DNA from: Campylobacterales bacterium | GTDB lineage: Bacteria; Campylobacterota; Campylobacteria; Campylobacterales; JAADDG01 | Assembly (NCBI GenBank): GCA_027009865.1 | Contig: JALVCR010000099.1 | Location: forward strand, 1-35,408 | Length of the DNA stretch: 35,408 nucleotides | Direction of reading: 5' to 3' | Part shown: positions 16,024-23,219 of the stretch, piece by piece | Layout: each line of letters opens with the position of its first letter | Numbering within the stretch: the stretch's first letter is position 1 | Notes under the pieces: generated by a model | The model's database searches: none | Told to the model about the DNA's origin: nothing | Seen by the model: the letters and a program-made list of their open reading frames with translations, nothing else | Made by a program: the position numbers and the translations under genes

Positions 16024-16054
16024 AAAAAGGATATCCCTATTCGTTAGGGATATC
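16024..16054 (-). terminator. Terminator-like hairpin overlapping the orf54 stop codon
   Basis: A perfect 10-bp stem (GATATCCCTA / TAGGGATATC) with a five-base loop is followed by CCTTTTT on the minus strand. The right arm and stop codon of orf54 lie inside the hairpin. It stands between orf54 and nirS, where there is no room for a separate nirS promoter, so it may attenuate and not fully stop transcription. Confidence 0.75.
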
Positions 16055-16201
16055 ACCTCTCTCCATCTTCTTTTTCTCATCAAAATATATCCATACCATC
16101 GGCAAAACAATTAACGTGTGTAGAATTATGGTAAGAGTCATTGGCCCCTCATTTAATAAGGACCAAAAACTACACACAACATCATGACATGGCTCTATCA
16201 T
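16037..16201 (-). CDS. 54-residue single-span membrane protein between norB and nirS
   Basis: Small gene not resembling any family I know. It has an ATG at 16201 with a strong ribosome site (AAAGGAG, six bases upstream) and ends with TAG at 16037. The N-terminus MIEPCHDVVCSFWSLL has a C5-H6...C10 arrangement, then a hydrophobic helix from about residue 21 to 40 (MTLTIILHTLIVLPMVWIYF) that contains a histidine (H28), then a charged tail DEKKKMERGD. The tail suggests that the C-terminus is in the cytoplasm and the cysteine-containing N-terminus is outside. It lies 54 bp after norB, so it could be a small NOR subunit, an assembly factor, or a partner of NirS; none of these is shown. Confidence 0.7.
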   Translation of the reverse strand: MIEPCHDVVCSFWSLLNEGPMTLTIILHTLIVLPMVWIYFDEKKKMERGDIPNE

Positions 16202-16255
16202 AACAACTCCTTTATATTATTTCTATTAATTATTAAATTAATAATGTTTATTAAT

Positions 16256-17680
16256 TTAAGCTGCAGCAACAGCTCCTTCTCTAACTTCTGCCGGTTGTTT
16301 TTTATCTATTGTTAGAAGGTCATATACCAAAAATCCATATCCCACAACTACAGCAAGTCCTGAGAATAGTCTCCAGCCCATACCTTGAACAAACCATTGA
16401 TTTGCTTGAGCTATAAAATATCCTTCCCAAGTTCCACCATATTGACCTCTCTCTACCATTGTTTGAACATATGCAGAAATAGTCAAAGATACGCTCATTA
16501 TTAAAACACCAACAGTAATCAAAGTTATCGCCCACCAGCTGGCTTTCGTCATTCTCATCTCTTTAAGACCAGCTTTTCCTTGAATTGCTAAATAGATAGC
16601 TCCTATTAAAATTGCTACATAAGCTCCAAAGAATGCCAAATGTCCATGAGCTGCCGGCCATTGGGTTCCGTGAGTATATAGATTTATTTGAGGCAATGTA
16701 TGCATAAATCCCCATACACCTGCACCTAAAAAGTTTCCAAAAGTCTCAACTGTAAGCCAAGCAAATGCTGGAGTATTTTTAATATTATTACCTTTTCCTC
16801 TCTCTTTTCCCCAGTCATATAATACATGCACAAACAAACCTACAAGAGGAACAGGCTCCAAAGCTGAGAAAAGCGCACCTATCTCCCACCAGTACTCAGG
16901 TGTTCCTATCCAGAAATAGTGGTGACCAAGTCCCAAAATACCGGAACCAAACATCATAGCCACCTCTATCCATAGCCACATTTCCACAACTTTTCTATTA
17001 GCATTTAATGTTTTAATTAGGATATAACCTCCAACGGCGGCTACATAAACCTCCCAAGTAGCCTCAACCCATAGGTGAACAACCCACCACCACCAATATT
17101 GATCAACTGCAATATTGTCGGTATAAAACATACCTGCAAGATACAAACCGGCAAGCGCAATTAAGTCTGCCATCAAAACAACTAAAATTCCGGTATGTTT
17201 TCCTTTCATAACAGTAGCGTAAACATTATATAAAAATACTAATACAACCGCTACTATACCAATATCAGCCCATCTTGGAGCTTCTATATACTCTCTACCT
17301 TCAGTAATAAACCAGATAGTAGATTCTTTACCCGGTCCTATTTGAATGAAAAGATATACCAAAACAACTACAGCTACGGCAGCCGTCAAAATATAAAAAG
17401 CCAAATTACCAAGTTTAACTCCAACAACCTCTATTCCGGCTTCATCTGGAAGCAGCCAATATACAGCCCCTATCATCGCATATAAAAGCCATACAACAAG
17501 AGCGTTTATATGTAAAATTCTTGCTATTGAAAAATCTAATATATTAAACAAAAAGTTTGGATATAAAAATTGAATAGCGGCTACAAGCCCAAACAATAAT
17601 TGAGCACCGAAAAGAACTATAGCAACCATAAAATATTTTAAAGCTAATTTCTGCCCTTCATAAAGTCTATTTCCTTGCAT
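16256..17680 (-). CDS. norB: Nitric oxide reductase large subunit, cNOR type
   Basis: Twelve-helix integral membrane catalytic subunit, reducing two NO to N2O. Haem and non-haem iron ligands are visible: H57 (ILHINALVVW), H202 and E206 (VVHLWVEATWE), H253/H254 (GLGHHYFWIG), E275 (SALEPVPLVG), and H345/H347 (PAAHGHLAFF). The 474-residue length matches cNOR NorB without the qNOR N-terminal fusion. The ATG at 17680 has AAAAGGAG upstream and overlaps norC by 14 bp. No norD or norQ is found in the window. Confidence 0.96.
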   Translation of the reverse strand: MQGNRLYEGQKLALKYFMVAIVLFGAQLLFGLVAAIQFLYPNFLFNILDFSIARILHINALVVWLLYAMIGAVYWLLPDEAGIEVVGVKLGNLAFYILTAAVAVVVLVYLFIQIGPGKESTIWFITEGREYIEAPRWADIGIVAVVLVFLYNVYATVMKGKHTGILVVLMADLIALAGLYLAGMFYTDNIAVDQYWWWWVVHLWVEATWEVYVAAVGGYILIKTLNANRKVVEMWLWIEVAMMFGSGILGLGHHYFWIGTPEYWWEIGALFSALEPVPLVGLFVHVLYDWGKERGKGNNIKNTPAFAWLTVETFGNFLGAGVWGFMHTLPQINLYTHGTQWPAAHGHLAFFGAYVAILIGAIYLAIQGKAGLKEMRMTKASWWAITLITVGVLIMSVSLTISAYVQTMVERGQYGGTWEGYFIAQANQWFVQGMGWRLFSGLAVVVGYGFLVYDLLTIDKKQPAEVREGAVAAA

Positions 17681-18344
17681 CTACCGCTCCTTTTATCTTA
17701 CCGAAGTTTCTTGGAAAACCGTTTGTATCAATTGCTGACATAAATTTTAAATATGCAACAACCGCTTTGGCTTCCTCTTTAGTAATCCCCAAATTTGGCA
17801 TTTTCCTCTCATGCATAGCCATTGCAGGCGGATTTTCTAAAAACTTGGCTATTGCATACTCTTTACCTCCATACGCGGAAGCTAACGTCTCCCATGTAGG
17901 ATCCAACCAAGCTTTAGTTAAATCAGGCGCATAATAAGCCCCGTTCCCCAAAAGCGTATGACAATCCATACAGTTTTTAGCTTGGATGGTCAACTTTCCT
18001 TTGTGAATTAAAGCTTTCGCCTCTTTTTCACTCCAGTTATCTTTTCCAAAAAATTTCTCTTTTTCTTCATATTTACTATATCCGTTTGCGTCCATTCCTC
18101 CAATAATTGGAATTTCATGTCCTCTTGTTTTATTTAGCTTATAATCTATTTTATAATTTATTACTAATGGAGAAGGAATTCTCTTATCCACTTTATTCTT
18201 TATATCAGCCGCGGTTCCCATTTTCATTTGACCCATAGAATCAAATGTCAAAAAAACTAAAAGCACCGAAGCAACACCCGTAACCCACGTTGCAGACCTA
18301 CGCCAGAATCGATTGCTGGACCAAACAGATGGTCTGTTTTCCAT
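17667..18344 (-). CDS. norC: Nitric oxide reductase cytochrome c subunit
   Basis: Membrane-anchored cytochrome c that passes electrons to NorB. One N-terminal helix (about residues 17-35, after NRFWRRSATW), then a haem c domain with C125-M-D-C128-H129 followed by TLLGNGAYYAPDLTKAW, the NorC hallmark, and a likely axial Met in RKMPNLGI. At 225 residues it is longer than the typical ~150; the extra sequence is about 75 residues between the helix and the haem domain (IPSPLVINYKIDYKLN...GYSKYEEKEKFFG). The start ATG follows GGAGG. Confidence 0.95.
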   Translation of the reverse strand: MENRPSVWSSNRFWRRSATWVTGVASVLLVFLTFDSMGQMKMGTAADIKNKVDKRIPSPLVINYKIDYKLNKTRGHEIPIIGGMDANGYSKYEEKEKFFGKDNWSEKEAKALIHKGKLTIQAKNCMDCHTLLGNGAYYAPDLTKAWLDPTWETLASAYGGKEYAIAKFLENPPAMAMHERKMPNLGITKEEAKAVVAYLKFMSAIDTNGFPRNFGKIKGAVDARK

Positions 18345-18356
18345 TGTACCTCCTTT

Positions 18357-18689
18357 TTAAATTTGGTTTGATTCGCTCTCAAATCTATTATGAACTTTTT
18401 CAAGCAAAAAATAGACTACATGTGGAAAAACAAGATAGCCAAACATAGCTCCTATAAGCACCTTCTGAGTATAAGGCTCCACTTTCAAAAGCTCTCCTAA
18501 ATAGTAGATACATCCTACCAATATAAGCCATGAAAGATAAGCGAATACCATAAAATATCTTTTTACCAACTTTAGTTTCACTACGGTAAAAAATCCGGCA
18601 TACGCCATTCCAAATAAAATCACCAGAGCAGAAACTACAAATATTGGTAAAAAGTGGCTTGAAGGGATATCTTGTATATAATATTCCAA
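18357..18689 (-). CDS. Small three-helix membrane protein upstream of norC
   Basis: A 110-residue membrane protein, first gene of the nor-nir operon. Three hydrophobic segments (about residues 14-36, 46-66, 76-96) are separated by basic and acidic loops. I recognise no family with certainty; its place ahead of norCB suggests an accessory subunit or assembly factor of the NO reductase. The start is TTG at 18689, supported by AAAGGAGGG at a good distance. Its promoter contains a Dnr-like box at 18746-18759. Confidence 0.75.
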   Translation of the reverse strand: MEYYIQDIPSSHFLPIFVVSALVILFGMAYAGFFTVVKLKLVKRYFMVFAYLSWLILVGCIYYLGELLKVEPYTQKVLIGAMFGYLVFPHVVYFLLEKVHNRFESESNQI

Positions 18690-18717
18690 ATTCCCTCCTT
18701 TTATTTGATTTGATTAT

Positions 18718-18759
18718 ATTTTATATATATTTTTCCAAAAAAGCTTTGACGTCGGTCAA
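18718..18759 (-). promoter_or_regulatory. Fnr/Dnr-type class II promoter of the orf110-norCB-nir operon
   Basis: A perfect palindrome TTGACGTCGGTCAA (18746-18759) is followed on the minus strand by the -10 element TAAAAT (18723-18718). Spacing from box centre is 29.5 bp, the class II position. Because the half-site is TTGAC and not TTGAT, it may prefer a Dnr/Nnr-type regulator. It also lies 92 bp upstream of the divergent Crp/Fnr gene, so autoregulation is possible; on that strand a weak TAATAG stands at the same distance. Confidence 0.8.
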
Positions 18760-18850
18760 AAAGAAAAAAGAGAGAAAAGATTAATAGAGACTTAATAGCT
18801 TTTTAATTATAATTTTTATTAAACATAAAATTAAAAATAAAGAAAAGATA

Positions 18851-19489
18851 ATGGAAAATATAAGAAATTTTTATCTGTTTAAAAATCTAAAAGAGAATCA
18901 GCTTCAAGAATTAAAAAATATTTCTATTATAAAAGAATACAAAAAAGGAAGTATCCTTTTTTATGAAGGAGATAAGGCTAAATCTTTAATTTTGCTAATA
19001 GCTGGGATATTACAAATTTATAAAACCGATCATAGGGGAAATAAGATAGTTTTGCATACATTTTATCCCCAAGAGTTGATAGCCGAAATAGCAAATTTCG
19101 AAAATATGCCATATCCCGCAACTGCAGAATTTATGACAAGCGGAAAAGTGGTGCATATAGATTATAAAAAATTTGAAGAAAAATTTTTAAAGAATCCTGA
19201 GATATCTTTTACTATAATTAAATCTTTAAGCAATAAAATCAAATACCTTGAAAATGTAATAACAAACGATATAGTCTTAAGCTCAACGGCAAGAGTAGCT
19301 AAATTTATCTATAAACATGAAGAAGAGTTTTTAAAGCTCAAAAAAAATGAGATAGCAACTATCATGAATATTACACCAGAAACTTTATCTCGTATAATAG
19401 GAAAACTAAAAAAATTGAAAATTTTAGAAAAAGAGAGAAATAATTATAAAATTATAAATAGAGAGGGATTAAAATCCCTCTTTGAGTAA
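18851..19489 (+). CDS. Crp/Fnr-family regulator without cysteines (probable NO/nitrate-responsive activator)
   Basis: Cytoplasmic transcription factor of 212 residues. Residues about 15-120 form the cNMP-binding-like barrel (KGSILFYEGDKAKSL), followed by a dimerisation helix (about 120-145) and a C-terminal winged helix with recognition helix TPETLSRIIGKLK near residue 180. E, S and R are in the positions that in Fnr read TTGA-N4-TCAA. There is no cysteine anywhere, so an Fnr-type 4Fe-4S cluster is excluded; the type resembles Dnr/NnrR or the NssR of Campylobacter. It is the only regulator in the window and lies beside the nor-nir operon. It likely controls the six boxes described here. A stem (19462-19481) is inside its 3' end. 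Confidence 0.88.
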   Translation: MENIRNFYLFKNLKENQLQELKNISIIKEYKKGSILFYEGDKAKSLILLIAGILQIYKTDHRGNKIVLHTFYPQELIAEIANFENMPYPATAEFMTSGKVVHIDYKKFEEKFLKNPEISFTIIKSLSNKIKYLENVITNDIVLSSTARVAKFIYKHEEEFLKLKKNEIATIMNITPETLSRIIGKLKKLKILEKERNNYKIINREGLKSLFE

Positions 19490-19491
19490 AC

Positions 19492-20010
19492 TCAAATTGA
19501 TTCTAAAAGCTTTTCAACCGAAATATTTTTCTCTTTTGCTTTTTTAACTAAATTATCATATAAAGAAGCCTTAATATAAGAGACGCATCTTACATTCTCC
19601 CCTGCTTCTTTTCTCATTTTATCATAAAGATTTTGCATCTCTATTCTCTTCTCTTTTGGAACAAAACTTCTCATAGATTTATACTCTACAAGCTCTCCAT
19701 CTTTATAAACTCCGCTTATCTCAGCATATACCCAATAAAAACCTCTATCTTTTCTAAGATTCTTAACATATCCGCTCCAGCTTTTACCCGTTTTTATAGT
19801 ATCCCAAAGATCTTTAAAAACCGATTTTGGCATATCAGGATGTCTTAAAATATTGTGGGGCTTTCCTATAAGCTCATCTACTTCATAACCGCTTATTTTT
19901 GCAAATGTCTCATTTGCATAAGTAATTATTCCTTTTAGATCTGTCCTTGAAATAATTAACTCATCTTTGGGAATTTCCGTTTCAATGAACATATCGTAAC
20001 TGATATCCAT
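19492..20010 (-). CDS. Single PAS-domain sensor, CetB/Aer-like
   Basis: Cytoplasmic protein of 172 residues with one PAS domain near residues 18-120 (RTDLKGIITYANETFAKISGY, GKPHNILRHPDMP, DLWDTIKTGKSWSGYVKN, YWVYAEISGVY). This pattern is that of FAD-binding Aer PAS domains. No HAMP, kinase or methyl-accepting domain follows; the C-terminal helix contains KASLYDNLVKKAKEK. It resembles CetB of Campylobacter, half of a bipartite energy-taxis sensor; the partner CetA is not in the window. The gene starts 8 bp after napD with AAGGA upstream, so it is probably the last gene of the nap operon. It converges with the Crp/Fnr gene. Confidence 0.75.
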   Translation of the reverse strand: MDISYDMFIETEIPKDELIISRTDLKGIITYANETFAKISGYEVDELIGKPHNILRHPDMPKSVFKDLWDTIKTGKSWSGYVKNLRKDRGFYWVYAEISGVYKDGELVEYKSMRSFVPKEKRIEMQNLYDKMRKEAGENVRCVSYIKASLYDNLVKKAKEKNISVEKLLESI

Positions 20011-20018
20011 TTGAATCC

Positions 20019-20369
20019 TTAAATATATTTTTTCTTTAAATCACCGTTATATACTATCTCTTCAGCTCTTACATCTTTTTCCAAAATCTCTGGAACGGGA
20101 TTTTTAATAACTTCAAAATTTTCCCTCGCTTGGTCTAACTCCTCTTCGCTATAAGAGTAGACCATATCAGCACTTAAAACCCCTTCTAAAAATTGAAGAG
20201 TCTTTAGTTTTTTTACCTCCTCTTCTATTCCATCACCTTCGATAGTTACTATAATATACCCCTTTTCATCAACTATATGAATATCGCAAACTCCGCTCTC
20301 TTCTACCCTTTTTTTGACATCTTCTAAATCTTGAGGATTACACCTTATTACACAACTTGATATATTCAT
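20019..20369 (-). CDS. napD: NapD, NapA maturation chaperone
   Basis: Small cytoplasmic chaperone that binds the twin-arginine signal of NapA and controls its export. The ferredoxin-like fold is recognisable from MNISSCVIRC, the DIHIVDEKGYIIVTIEGD strand pair and the LEGVLSADMVYSY strand that ends the core. At 116 residues it carries a charged C-terminal tail of about 30 residues after the core. It starts at the base after the napL stop. Confidence 0.88.
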   Translation of the reverse strand: MNISSCVIRCNPQDLEDVKKRVEESGVCDIHIVDEKGYIIVTIEGDGIEEEVKKLKTLQFLEGVLSADMVYSYSEEELDQARENFEVIKNPVPEILEKDVRAEEIVYNGDLKKKYI

Positions 20370-21326
20370 CTATTTTAACCTCCATTTCATAATTTCACCA
20401 GTTTCACTTCCAGTAATTATAGTTTTGTTATCTATAAATTTTACAGAATTTACTATATTTTTATGGCCTATCAATTTATCTTTTAAATCGAAAGTAAAAG
20501 GATTGGCGATTTTTAAAATATATTTATCATTATCCCCATAAACAACATAAGAATCATCGGGCGCTACAGCAGTAGCGTAAACAAAAAAATCACATCTCTT
20601 AGACCAGCCTTTTTTATCTTTTAGGCTGTAAACTCCAAGAGTTTTATCTCCCCTGCTTCCTGCAGCTATCATATCATTTGTAGTAAAAATAGAAATAACT
20701 TTATCTTTATTTATATCTTTAAAAAGATTAATTCTTTTCAAATTGGAAGTATCCACTACTATAATTTCACCACCCTCATCTCCTATAACTATAAATTTTC
20801 TATTAGGAGAGATATCCATAGAGGAGTAAAAATACTCTCCCGCCACTGCTCTTTTTAATATCTTTTTATTTTTTATATCGTATAAAACAGTTTCATCACT
20901 CATCAAAACCAAAATTGCCTTATCTTTATCTACAAATTTGGCAGCTTTTGCATAAAGAGAAAGAGATTTATCCAAAACTTTTTTTGTCTGATTATTTTCG
21001 TTGATAAAAAGCTCGCTATACCCATCTTCGGCTTGAGCTAAAAATAAAATTTTACCATCTAAAACATCTACACTGTAAATATCGCTCTCATGAAGTTCAC
21101 CCATAAAATCTTTTATTTTTCTAATCTTAATCTCATTTAAAATTTTAAAATTATCTATATCCATAACTATAACTTTACCGCCATCGGTAGCAATATACAA
21201 ACTGTTTTTATAAATTTTCATATCCAAAACGCCCACATTAAGTTTGATACTTAAAGAGGGCTTTATATCACTTCCAAGCAGAATAGTTACAGATAAAATA
21301 AAAAGAAAAACTTTTTTAAACATCAT
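20370..21326 (-). CDS. napL: NapL, periplasmic beta-propeller protein of the nap cluster
   Basis: Secreted WD-like propeller protein of 318 residues found in nap clusters of this phylum; its function is unknown. A signal peptide is visible (residues about 1-18, VFLFILSVTILLGS). Repeats include YIATDGGKVIVMDIDN, KFIVIGDEGGEIIVVDTSN and NIVNSVKFIDNKTIITGSETGEIMKW. It overlaps napF by 11 bp. The start is uncertain by one codon because ATG is doubled. Confidence 0.87.
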   Translation of the reverse strand: MMFKKVFLFILSVTILLGSDIKPSLSIKLNVGVLDMKIYKNSLYIATDGGKVIVMDIDNFKILNEIKIRKIKDFMGELHESDIYSVDVLDGKILFLAQAEDGYSELFINENNQTKKVLDKSLSLYAKAAKFVDKDKAILVLMSDETVLYDIKNKKILKRAVAGEYFYSSMDISPNRKFIVIGDEGGEIIVVDTSNLKRINLFKDINKDKVISIFTTNDMIAAGSRGDKTLGVYSLKDKKGWSKRCDFFVYATAVAPDDSYVVYGDNDKYILKIANPFTFDLKDKLIGHKNIVNSVKFIDNKTIITGSETGEIMKWRLK

Positions 21327-21801
21327 CTACCCTCTTTTTAATTTTTATGGCATTTGTCGGACATACTCTTACACAAAAACCGCAGCCTGTGCAGATGTCT
21401 GAAATGATTTCTGGCCTAAAAAGCCCTAAAAATTTTATGGCTCTATCATCGCAAACATCTAAACAGAATCTGCACATAGTCTGATTCCATGCAAGGCATT
21501 TTAATATATCTATCTCCATCAAAACATTTACAAAGTTTTTATTTTCTACTTTTAAAACTTCATAAGGACAACTCTTAGCGCACTCATCGCAAAAAGTGCA
21601 GCCGCTTTTAGAAAAGTCTAAAATCGGTTTTTTATCAACTATTTTTATTATTTCCTCTTCGCAAACTTTAGCGCATTCGCCTTCACAATCTGCACACTTT
21701 TTGAAATCTGAAATATCTTTGTAGTAGGGAGGCAGAGGAACAATTTCCTCCGCTTTATCTTGCTTAAAGATTTTTGTAAAAATCTCCCTTCTGCTTTTCA
21801 A
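21316..21801 (-). CDS. napF: NapF, ferredoxin-type protein
   Basis: Cytoplasmic iron-sulfur protein of 161 residues associated with NapA maturation or electron supply. Cysteine clusters are CADCEGECAKVC (about 36), CTFCDECAKSCP (about 68), CLAWNQTMCRFCLDVC (about 100) and CTGCGFCVRVCP (about 137). No signal peptide is present, and the N-terminus is SRREIFTKIF. It lies between napB and napL in the standard order. Confidence 0.9.
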   Translation of the reverse strand: MKSRREIFTKIFKQDKAEEIVPLPPYYKDISDFKKCADCEGECAKVCEEEIIKIVDKKPILDFSKSGCTFCDECAKSCPYEVLKVENKNFVNVLMEIDILKCLAWNQTMCRFCLDVCDDRAIKFLGLFRPEIISDICTGCGFCVRVCPTNAIKIKKRVDDV

Positions 21802-22398
21802 TTACTTTACACCTTCCATTAAGTTTTTATAAAGGAAAGATTTATGCTTATCTTCAGGATTTCTATAATCTGGTTTAAATGTGTTAGCTACTAATGGTTT
21901 TGCATTTGCTTGAGGCACATGACATTGAGAGCAGTTATATCTTTGGGGAGCTATATCCTCTTTTTTTGCCATTAAAGTCAATCTTGCTTTATAGGCTACC
22001 TCATCTTCATATAATTTATGTTTAATTAGCTTTCTTTTGGTATCAAAAAAGAAATCTTTAAAATGTGTCGGAGGTAAAGGAGTAGCTCCCATACTTTTTG
22101 CAACATTTGGCATATGACATTGTAAACATGCATTTCGTTTAATAGTTATAGGCAACAAACCATCTACACTATGAGGAATCAAAGGAGGCGCATTCTCATA
22201 ACTTCTTGCAAACTTTTTAGATGTTCCGGGAGCAGCTTTTGAATATTCAACTTTAGGCGGAATACCTTGATCTGAATAGCCAAGTTTACTCTCCGGCACA
22301 ACTTGATTATTAGAAGCCGTAGCAGCTCCGCATCCTCCTACAATAGCAGCAACTACTACCAAAGAAAGACTTAAACGTTTCATTTTACTTAACTTCAT
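21802..22398 (-). CDS. napB: NapB, dihaem cytochrome c subunit of nitrate reductase
   Basis: Periplasmic electron donor to NapA. Two haem motifs are visible: CLQCHMP (about 91) and CSQCHVP (about 156). NapB hallmarks are PLIPHSVDGLLPI near residue 72 and a C-terminal DYRNPEDKHKSFL. The N-terminal signal contains IVGGC near residue 23, so lipid anchoring is possible but not certain; a signal peptidase I site at ATA/SNN is the alternative. It shares ATGA with napH. Confidence 0.93.
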   Translation of the reverse strand: MKLSKMKRLSLSLVVVAAIVGGCGAATASNNQVVPESKLGYSDQGIPPKVEYSKAAPGTSKKFARSYENAPPLIPHSVDGLLPITIKRNACLQCHMPNVAKSMGATPLPPTHFKDFFFDTKRKLIKHKLYEDEVAYKARLTLMAKKEDIAPQRYNCSQCHVPQANAKPLVANTFKPDYRNPEDKHKSFLYKNLMEGVK

Positions 22399-23219
22399 TT
22401 TTTCCTCTCCTTTTTAACAAATTCTCTAATACTGAAATTTAGAGCGTCATCATCGCATACTTCTACGCATCTTCCGCATAAAGTGCACTCTCCCATATTC
22501 ACGGACAAGCTCTTTTTGCCTATCATAAAAAGCACTTCTTTTTCAGGACAAACCTCTTTACACTTCATGCAAAGAGTGCAGTTTGGCTGATTATGTTTTA
22601 CTCTAAAAAGGCTAAATCTTCCAACTAAAGAGTAAAAACCCCCAAGCGGACAAATATGGCCGCACCAGCCGTTTTTTAATACAAAAAGGTCAAACAGAAA
22701 TATAGTCAAAATAGCAGCCCATCCAAACCCCATTCCAAAAACCAAGCCTCTATGAGTCATGGAAACGGGACTTACTATTTCAAAAGCTGCTGTGCCTAAA
22801 AGAAAAGATATTATAAAACTAAGCCCCATTGCCCAATACCTGATATTTCTGCTTGCCCACCACTTCTTCTCTACTTTATCAAATCCTCCCTTTCTCCTTA
22901 TAAAATTGGCAAGGTCGGTAACCATATTTACAGGACATACCCAGCTGCAAAAGGCACGCCCTCCTATTAGCATATAAAATAGAGTAACTATAAATGCACC
23001 TATCAATGCATTTGCTCCAACTATACTGCCTGCTGCAAAAATCTGCAATACAGCATAAGGATCCGACAAAGGAATAGTATCTACAACTTTGGAAGAACTT
23101 AGATTCCCCTCCAAAATTTTCCATCCCCAAACATTAGCAGCTATATATAAAAACATAATGGCAATTTGAGTTAGACGTCTTAAAATTAAAAATCTATATT
23201 TTTTCCATATCTTATTCAA
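22395..23219 (-). CDS. napH: NapH, membrane iron-sulfur quinol dehydrogenase subunit
   Basis: Membrane protein with about four helices that together with NapG oxidises menaquinol and passes electrons to NapB. It carries the C-x3-CP motifs CSWVCP (about 90) and CGHICP (about 186) and two 4Fe-4S motifs, CTLCMKCKEVCP (about 217) and CTLCGRCVEVC (about 245). The 274 residues fit the family. It overlaps napG by 8 bp and napB by 4 bp. Confidence 0.93.
   Translation of the reverse strand: MNKIWKKYRFLILRRLTQIAIMFLYIAANVWGWKILEGNLSSSKVVDTIPLSDPYAVLQIFAAGSIVGANALIGAFIVTLFYMLIGGRAFCSWVCPVNMVTDLANFIRRKGGFDKVEKKWWASRNIRYWAMGLSFIISFLLGTAAFEIVSPVSMTHRGLVFGMGFGWAAILTIFLFDLFVLKNGWCGHICPLGGFYSLVGRFSLFRVKHNQPNCTLCMKCKEVCPEKEVLFMIGKKSLSVNMGECTLCGRCVEVCDDDALNFSIREFVKKERKK

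Noticed and set aside
16202..16255. A/T-rich dyad between norB and orf54
   Set aside because: ATTATTA/TAATAAT pairs contain only A and T with a three-base loop; common by chance at this base composition.
19462..19496. Hairpins at the end of the Crp/Fnr gene as a terminator
   Set aside because: AGAGGGAT/ATCCCTCT lies within the coding sequence and is followed by only three T; TTTGAG/CTCAAA is short. They may slow polymerase, but evidence is too weak for a terminator call.
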